NCBI GenBank assembly: GCA_947568835.1
Contig: OX387608.1
Coordinates: 1,774,001-1,838,000 of the forward strand
Reading direction: 5' to 3'
DNA from: Protonemura montana
Lineage: Eukaryota > Arthropoda > Insecta > Plecoptera > Nemouridae
Length of the DNA stretch: 64,000 bases
Below the pieces are notes generated by a model. It ran no database searches and was not told where the DNA came from. It was given only the letters and a program-made list of their open reading frames with translations. The position numbers and the translations under genes are program-made. Numbering within the stretch: position 1 is the first letter of the stretch; the number at the start of each line of letters is the position of its first letter. Below are positions 57,601-64,000 of the stretch, one piece after another.

Positions 57601-60600
57601 GAAATCGACGAAACAGTGTTTTACATGAATCTTTCATGAATGTGACAGCTGTCGGGTTGTAGCTTGTCTTAGCCATAAATCGAATTGATTTTTTTTGTAA
57701 GGTGAATATCTGGGCTGCATTTTTGGATCTTCCCCAGAATAGTATCCCATATTGGAGTCTGGATTGTATGTATGCATAATAGACTAGTTTTGCAGTTTGC
57801 ACGTTTGTCACATTTACAATTCTCTTAATGAGATAGAATCCCCCTGACACTTTGATGCATGTGTTTTGAATATGTGCTGTCCAGTTTAATTTGTTATCTA
57901 CAATAATGCCCATAAATTTCGTTTCATTCGTCCCAGTGATAGTTTTGTTGTCTAATTTGATTAGAGAGCTGCTTTCAACTTTGGTAAATTTGTGGTAATT
58001 TGCATGAAAACAGTTTTAGTTTTATTTATTGTAAGGTGGTTATTTGAGCACCAAGTATGCATTTGGTAGGCTGCTTCATTGGCTCTGACACCCAAGCTTT
58101 CATTATCGTAGTCTATAATTAAATGTGTAGGTAGTGTCATATGCGCAGAGCGTGAGTTCACCTGTATTTACCTCTATAGGCAGGTCATATGTAAAAAGGG
58201 TAAAAAGCAGCGGAGCGATTATTGACCCCTGGGGCAGTCCAACATTAATTGTTGATTCCTTTGACCTAATTTCGTTCGTCTCTGTTCTAATATATACGGT
58301 TTGCTTGTGATCTTTTAAGTAGGATCTAATCCACTCGTTTGCTACACCAGATATACCAATTTGCTTCATTTTTATCAGCAATGACTTGTGGTCAACAGAA
58401 TCAAACGCTCTGCTAAAGTCGTAAAATATCCCCAATACGTTTTTTTTTTATCAATAGCGTCTATGGTTTCTGTGATGAAGTTGGCTATGGCAGTAGTAGA
58501 AGATCTTTTTTTAGTGATTTAGTTGATTTAGTGAGATCTTTCTCTCTTTTTCTCGGAAAATTGATAGGACTGCTAAATCTAGGAAAAGGAAACGTGTTTG
58601 CAACTTCTGGTAACATAAAGATGACAGTAACGATAGAATCCCCTCGTTTATTGCCAGAGTCCAAACCTGACTTTGATTTTATCACTGATTGTGTCGGGGA
58701 TACCCGAACGCCTCTCAGTAACACAGGCATCAATTCCAGTCAGTGAATCAAACCGGTTCTTGTAGCTTTTTAGTTTATTGACTTGACATTTGGTTCACAT
58801 GCGATGTAAACGTGTGGAGCTTAAATACCAGGTTCTAACTCATTAGCATTTGACAAAGTCAGAAACCATTTGCATGCCACCCCAAGATAAGGATTTCTCC
58901 TCTTGTTTGTTATTATTTACTCGCCTTGCTTTGCAACTTCTCAACAGCATGGATTTGTTGACGAATCCTGTTATTTGCATTGTACCATCCTATAGAAGGG
59001 ACAATAAAGCCCGGGAAATCCCAGGTTCGTATCCCGGTTCGGTTGCAAATTTTTTCAGTCTAGCTTCCTTTCCAAAGCGGTAATTGTCTATGTGCACATT
59101 GACATGAGTAAGATTAGTGTATAAAGATTATCTAGGTTTATCTAGTTTTACCCTGCTTAAAATGTATCCTTATTTTGAGAATAGCCCACTCATACACACC
59201 AGTTTGTGTACACTTAATTCTTGATGACTGGACACCGTCATGTTTTAAATAAGCTATCCTTGTAAATATTGAACAATCTCGGAGTGTAATTCCTGGGATG
59301 AGAATCTGTCCACAATCAGGTAACAATTTGTCTTTATCGCAGACAACGAAAAATCTGGCGACACGGTGCTTCGTGCTAAAAAGTCAATCTGTGACATCGT
59401 GGAAGTTAACGATCTGCAGCTAGAATTGGAATTGGCTCAAACAAGCAGTAAGTGATTTGCATAACTTTCAATACCCCTTGTGTCGTTGAAAAGGAAGTTA
59501 CTTATGGACAGTTATCAGCTGATTTTTATCAGTCATTACATCTGTTTCCTTTCATTCCGATATAAATGCAAATCCGCATTACGCGATGGGGAATAAGGTC
59601 GCCTTATTGCTTTTGAAATGCTACCTTTATGATTGAGGAGGTCTGTAGTGGAGGAATGTTTTTCCATTGTTTGCAGAATAACTTGTGATATTGCTATATC
59701 ATTGAAGGTTTCGAACGGTGTTTTTTGAAGTATGGTCTAGTCGATACTTTTAGGCAGGCAATTGTGGACATTTAGGGTGTTTCAAAGAACAGAGTAAAAA
59801 CATTGCTTATGTGGTGGTGATGTAAAGGAGCAGGAAAATGGTATTTTAAAAACTTAAACAGTTCCTGGCATTTGTCAGAAATTAAGAAATTAGTAATTTC
59901 GTACTTGGGTTATGGAAAAAGATTTTTTTTTTTGGGTGGTTTAATTTTTTGGTAAAATTTGGCCATTTTTTAAACTCGGGCCGAAAACCCAAACGCCTTT
60001 CAACTGCAAAACTCCACAACCAAAAAGAAAGTCGACAATGGTGTCTGCTTGTGTCTTAAGGTTGTTAAACTAACCAAGAACAACAAACAACTGAACAATT
60101 TTTTTCAGCTGCACAGGCGGAAAAATATGCACAGGAATTGGCACTCCTCGATGATTTAGGACGTGAAGCCTACAGCCGATGTGTAGCAAAAAAGTTTTCG
60201 GAAGTCTTTGCTGGTGAGTAAAAAAATCAGAGGGAGGTAGAATGGTGCATCAGTCAATTTGTGGTTGACACAGCTCTTGTCATTGGTCACTGGTTTAATA
60301 TTGTATATTCCTGAACTGATTGTGATTATTAGAAGAAGTTGTGTCAACGCTTTGTGATAACATAAAAACATTAACTGTCCCTACTGTAGGACTTTGCAAC
60401 TCAAACAAATGCTAGTTTAGATAACAGAAAGACAATTTAAAGAAAACTTTTTTTTTATCAAAGACATTTGTGACTGGTAGCACGAAACCGATCAGTAATG
60501 AATGTTACGTTTTCAGATGTCCCAGACAATGACAACAAAGACTCGGACTTCTGCGGCTCCCACGTTGTGGGTGACGACAAGTTAAGAGCTCTCATGGGTG

Positions 60601-61391
60601 AGTCTTACTTAACATTTTTGACTCGTAGAAAGCAGAAACTCTTTGTGTTCCACCTTAAGATGAGGATTCATCCTTTGGTGCATTCTTCTTCACTCACCTT
60701 GCCTATCAACCTCTTGACAGCATGGATTTGTGATGGAATCCTGTTGTTACAGTGTTGTTCCAATGAACCAGTAGGCGGATTGATTGCTTCACTGTTAAGT
60801 TTTCTGGTACCACAGCTAAATGTGAACACAAGTTGAAATATATTAAGGAGCTTGACGTTCAGACAGGATCTAGTTGATTATTGAGTCAGAGCGGCAAAAC
60901 ATCGGAAGTAGGTATGAATGCAATGCGTGAAAATCTGTAAATTGACAAACCCAGACAAGTAACTCAAAATAACACGCGTCACCGGGGCAGTGAAAGTTGT
61001 TGCTTTTTATAATTGACTTTTATTTCATGACCTGACCAAGCTTTGGTACGGATCACAGAGTTTAGTTCGACTGTCGCATGGCACAAATTTCAAAGCTAAT
61101 GGATGAAAAAATCAGACGCTTGTAGTGGCACTGGACGTGGCTTTTCTCACCCATTCTGTTTTTCTAATGACAGGTCTGGAGAGTGACGTCAATGAACACA
61201 CCCAAGAACTCCAAAAGACAGGTCAACAGGTGATGAGCCTAGAAGTTACTCAGGTTGAAAATGAAATCAATCTTATTGAGGAAAGTGGAAATCAAGCTCG
61301 AAAGAAAAAGGGATGCACATTTGGTAGATGGGTCGTTAAAAATCTACGCAGATGTATATTTTGCGGGGGAAAGAAAAACAACGCAGCCTAA
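48680..61391 (+). CDS. Unrecognised 13-exon gene built from repeated phase-1 exon cassettes
   Basis: Predicted exons: 48680-48725 (start MSVSKNDMD), alpha0 49140-49220, delta 50010-50138, beta1 50736-50852, gamma1 51506-51610, alpha1 51915-51995, beta2 55042-55146, gamma2 55808-55912, alpha2 56216-56296, beta3 59343-59447, gamma3 60109-60213, alpha3 60517-60597, last 61174-61391. Every internal exon is phase 1 at both ends, with good AG and GT sites, and the whole chain is open: 452 aa. Alpha (27 aa) is acidic (DNDNKDSDFCDSD) and ends KALMG or RALMG. Beta (35-39 aa) has SGDTVL and SICDIVE. Gamma (35 aa) is probably helical (AEKYAQELALLDDLGREAY). The last exon ends basic and Cys-rich (GCTFGRWVVKNLRRCIFCGG). 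No signal peptide or known domain. I do not recognise the family. Exon 1 and delta are the least certain. Confidence 0.7.
52105..52200 (+). repeat. Short copy of the CCGTCCTTC hairpin repeat
   Basis: GCATGGATTTGTGATGGAAT then CCTGTTGTTCGCG and the hairpin, related to 20380-20605 and 25848-26060. Recurs in unit C at 56406-56500 and as a stump at about 60718-60748. A more diverged copy lies at about 54640-54710 and 58941-59011. Confidence 0.7.
52735..54235 (-). mobile_element. Degenerate non-LTR retrotransposon fragment in unit B
   Basis: Minus-strand RT pieces in broken frames: 53802-54134 (FYDFSRAFDSVDH, GLPQGSIIAPLLF), 53660-53860, and 53238-53612 (IIVDNKLNWTAHI). The active-site box is degenerate (CAYDTTY). 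It is absent from unit A, where the flanks join at about 50395-50415, so it inserted before B and C separated. Different family from the LINE at 37142. Confidence 0.88.
57036..58536 (-). mobile_element. Degenerate non-LTR retrotransposon fragment in unit C
   Basis: Copy of 52735-54235 at an offset of 4301 bp, with the same frame breaks and degenerate active site. It was duplicated with the cassette rather than inserted independently. Confidence 0.88.
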
Positions 61392-61767
61392 AAACCACGT
61401 CTTGGGTTAGGAGACCGAAACACACAACGCTAAAGCTGACTAAAATTACACTACTATCTTCCAAATTTCAACCTATATATCACTAATAAAATAGAAATAG
61501 ATCAATAACTGTTATTATTCAAGTATCACATCTTCCAAATTTCAACTGTCACTTTTAAAATAGCAAATTATCAGTAACCTCCATTATTAAACCCCCAAAC
61601 CCACACAAAGTCTTAAGAAAGGAGATTCTAGCTACACAGTCACTCACACGTGGGACATTTCACTTCAAACCAGAATATTCCTAGAACAAATTTTGACCTT
61701 TACTTTCTGATCATTTTCAAAATTCCAAGTTGGGTTTTTACCTATGTCGTCACATGTGCATAAGAGA
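61392..61767. other. 3' flank of the exon-cassette gene
   Basis: AATAAA at 61485-61490, 94 bp after the stop, is a good polyadenylation signal for the cassette gene. Nothing else recognisable. Confidence 0.6.
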
Positions 61768-62256
61768 TGCACAGTTTGGCAATGCGTTAAGTTGACAGTT
61801 CTTAAGAGCAATTGCCACCGTGTAGGCGTATTACTACGCTCTATGTCCAAATAATTAGCTAAAACTTTTAGGATGGCATGCTCTTGTTTTTATAAGTATT
61901 TTTTTGTTTTATATTGTATTTTTTGCAGTCAACAAGTTTTTAATTTTCAAGTTTTTAGTTTTAAAGTTTTGTAGTTTTTAGTTTAGTAGTTTTAAAGTTT
62001 TGTAGTTTTTAGTTTTGTAGTTTTAAAGTTTTGTAGTTTTTAAGTTTTGTAGGTTTTTAGTTTTTTCAGTTTTTAGTTCTTCAAGTTTTTAGTTCTGAAG
62101 TTTTAGTTATTCGGAGAAGTAGTACTCATACTTACTAGAGCATGTGTTTCTGAGAGTTGTAGTTAATTATTTGAACATAGAGCGTAGTGATGCACTTGCA
62201 CGGTGGCAATTGCAATAAAGAACTGTCAACTTAACGCATTGCAAAACTGTGTTAAA
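61768..62256. mobile_element. Foldback MITE with about 95-bp inverted arms
   Basis: The left arm (61768-61866: CACAGTTTGGCAATGCGTTA ... CTACGCTCTATGTCC) is the near-perfect reverse complement of the right arm (62155-62254). The loop (about 61870-62150) is low-complexity TTTTAGTTTTGTAG repeats. No coding capacity. Confidence 0.82.
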
Positions 62257-64000
62257 CTTCATGTTGAAATAATGGTATCTATGGTATCTAACAATCTCTA
62301 GAGGTTGTTGCAAACCTTTCCAAATTTTCCGGAACTATTTTCTAAGCTTTTTTATTAACGTTGTTTCAAAAAATTTCCTAATCAACTATCCAAACTTTTG
62401 TCTAGACTATTTTCAAATGTTGCCCAGCTTTTCTCAAACCTTTTCTCAAAAAAATATTAAGCAACCTATTCTCCTAGTTATTTTTTCCAACAATTTTTAA
62501 ATTTAAATTTTTTTTCTCAGTTCCTCTAAAAAATCTCCCATATAAGTGAGTGTCAGTTTTTTCCTGGCTTTTCGATGCTCTTGTCCCTTGGGACCTAAGA
62601 CAAAAGGGCATTTGTATCTTGCTCCCTTTCACCTTTCTCCATCTCAAGACTTCCTCATCCTCCACCTGCTTTCTCCTTTCTCGAGGCTTTGTGTGGGAAC
62701 AAAAACAGAGCACTTCACACAAACCAAAGTCCACAAATTCCAAATTTCCTTTTTGAACGTCTCCTAATCCAAGAACGTGGAAACAGCTGAATACCGGAAG
62801 CTTTCCTTTCAATTCAAGAAATCGGTAACTTCACGCGGTAATTCCTCGTATTCAAGATGACTATTCTTGAAAAATAAATAGCAACGTTGAAAATGTTAAT
62901 AAATATAGCTTCTTATTTATGATGCCTCATCCTGATTGTGAAAATGTTACAAACATAGGAGTGCACAGGGTTCCAAATTAGGTAGGGCACCCAATGTGAA
63001 GGGTGAATAGTTGGTAGATAATGGTACTTCGTCAGTCGGTCTCACTATCAATTATATACTAGAATTTACAATTCACTGTTGCAGAAAATGTTTTATTTTG
63101 TATTATGGAAACCGTTCAGAATATCTAAAATATTTGAGGTGTGCAAACTGATTTTAGCTATAGTAAAGGTTTAATAAGTATGCTTATTAAAATTACCATT
63201 AAATTTGATTATTTATTCAATTAGGATTGGTGACATTCTTGGAAATTAGCTAGCAAATCTGACAGCTGGCTGATAAAAAACGTACTTAACACTCAGAATA
63301 CTGGAAAACCACCGCATCGTTTGGGGCTAGGAAACGGCCTTGCTCCAGGGGCGTCGCTAGAGATTTCAGTGAGGGGATGCTCAGCATTCCACAAAATTGC
63401 ACCTCGTCATACTCATACCTCACTCCTGGTTATAGGTCTTCCCGACGAGCCCACGTGAATTTTGGTCGAAACTCAAAACGCTAGAAAATTGATTACTGGG
63501 GAGGAGTGGGGACGTACCTAATAATAAAATTGGATAATAATAACATTAATAATTAATATTACTAATTACTGTGGCTGTTCGTTTGGAGTTGAACATATTT
63601 ATTTTGTTAAGAAATTATACATTGATGACTTATGTGTTGATGTTTAGATGACAATACATAATTGAAAATAAAAAGAATTTCCTAATAGGTATAACGAAAT
63701 CGATTACAAAAGATTACAAGATTGGGTATAACACATTTTTTATAAGAAATTACACATTTTCAAAGCGCATGAAAAAGCATCTCAAAGAATTGTCAAAGCA
63801 TATGTGCTAGCATGAAATTGAAATCATTCTTTAGAAGAAGATGGTAGAATCAATGAAGTTCGTCTGTTAGTTGCCATGGCAAATTTGTCGATCATAGTAT
63901 CGGTATCAATTTTCAACAAAACGTCCCGTTCGATCTCCAAAATAGCTAAAGAAGAAAGACGTTCCTGTTTCATAGTTGACCGTAAGTATGTGAGAATGCG
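62257..64000. other. AT-rich right flank, no gene recognised
   Basis: A 112-codon minus-strand open frame at 62474-62812 has no family resemblance and no splice context. CAGGGGCGTCGCTAGAG at about 63347 resembles the end of a DNA transposon, but no partner end was found. Confidence 0.4.

Larger units (their letters stand above)
49140..60750 (+). repeat. Tandem gene-internal duplication, three units, two of them 4301-bp near-identical copies
   Basis: Unit A (about 49140-51995) is diverged and contains the delta exon. Units B (51915-56296) and C (56216-60597) match almost base for base with an offset of 4301 bp (4302 at the γ exon start), introns included. Homology after alpha3 fades at about 60750. 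Each unit spans one alpha-to-alpha interval, so each copy adds one beta, gamma and alpha exon. Confidence 0.95.

Noticed and set aside
51915..60597. Three separate tandem genes instead of one
   Set aside because: Units B and C lack their own start exon and terminal exon; phase-1 exons link continuously to the single last exon at 61174.
62474..62812. 112-codon minus-strand frame as a gene
   Set aside because: Low-complexity surroundings, no recognised motif and an equally long opposing frame.

Overview
The window is eukaryotic: long spliced genes with GT..AG introns, no operons, very repeat-rich introns and non-LTR retrotransposons. An invertebrate, probably an arthropod, is suggested by interstitial TTAGG arrays, a short ATMIN/ASCIZ of about 371 aa (Drosophila-like in size, far shorter than vertebrate ATMIN) and a GH18 chitinase. 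This assignment is inference. All exon joins below were built by hand from splice consensus, reading phase and family knowledge, and every listed chain keeps phase across all junctions.

Layout. (1) 1-12104, minus: TONSL (Tonsoku-like), 5' end at 12104, running off the left edge, with TPR and then ankyrin exons. Its introns hold a 34-bp minisatellite, a TTAGG array, a 49-bp tandem array and an ATCTTATT-type simple repeat. (2) 13869-14451, minus: RAB5IF, head-to-head with (3) 14710-17787, plus: ATMIN/ASCIZ, with four zinc fingers and a TQT-rich tail. (4) 19727-23978, minus: ENTR1/SDCCAG3-like, with eight LPDF-type motifs. (5) 25272-31739, minus: the nucleolar GTPase NOG1/GTPBP4, all ten exons. 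(6) 32985-35618, plus: RIBC2, five exons. (7) 36554-46642, plus: a secreted, probably GPI-anchored GH18 chitinase in eight exons. Its first intron carries a nearly full-length Jockey/CR1-type LINE (37149-about 41400). (8) 48680-61391, plus: an unrecognised 13-exon gene whose exons are all phase 1. A three-exon cassette (called beta, gamma and alpha here) occurs three times, the last two copies in nearly identical 4301-bp units that each carry the same dead LINE fragment. (9) 61392-64000: no gene seen; a foldback MITE and low-complexity DNA.

The seven named genes share no pathway. They cover replication-coupled repair (TONSL), a DNA-damage/LC8 transcription factor (ATMIN), ER membrane-protein biogenesis (RAB5IF), endosomal traffic (ENTR1), 60S biogenesis (GTPBP4), ciliary doublets (RIBC2) and chitin turnover. 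The unusual content lies in the unnamed exon-cassette gene and in the repeats. Several repeat families recur in introns of different genes: 5S rRNA-derived 91-bp tandem units in four introns, a 34-bp minisatellite shared by TONSL and the chitinase, tRNA-like foldback elements, and a 70-bp satellite with an orphan inverted fragment 23 kb away.
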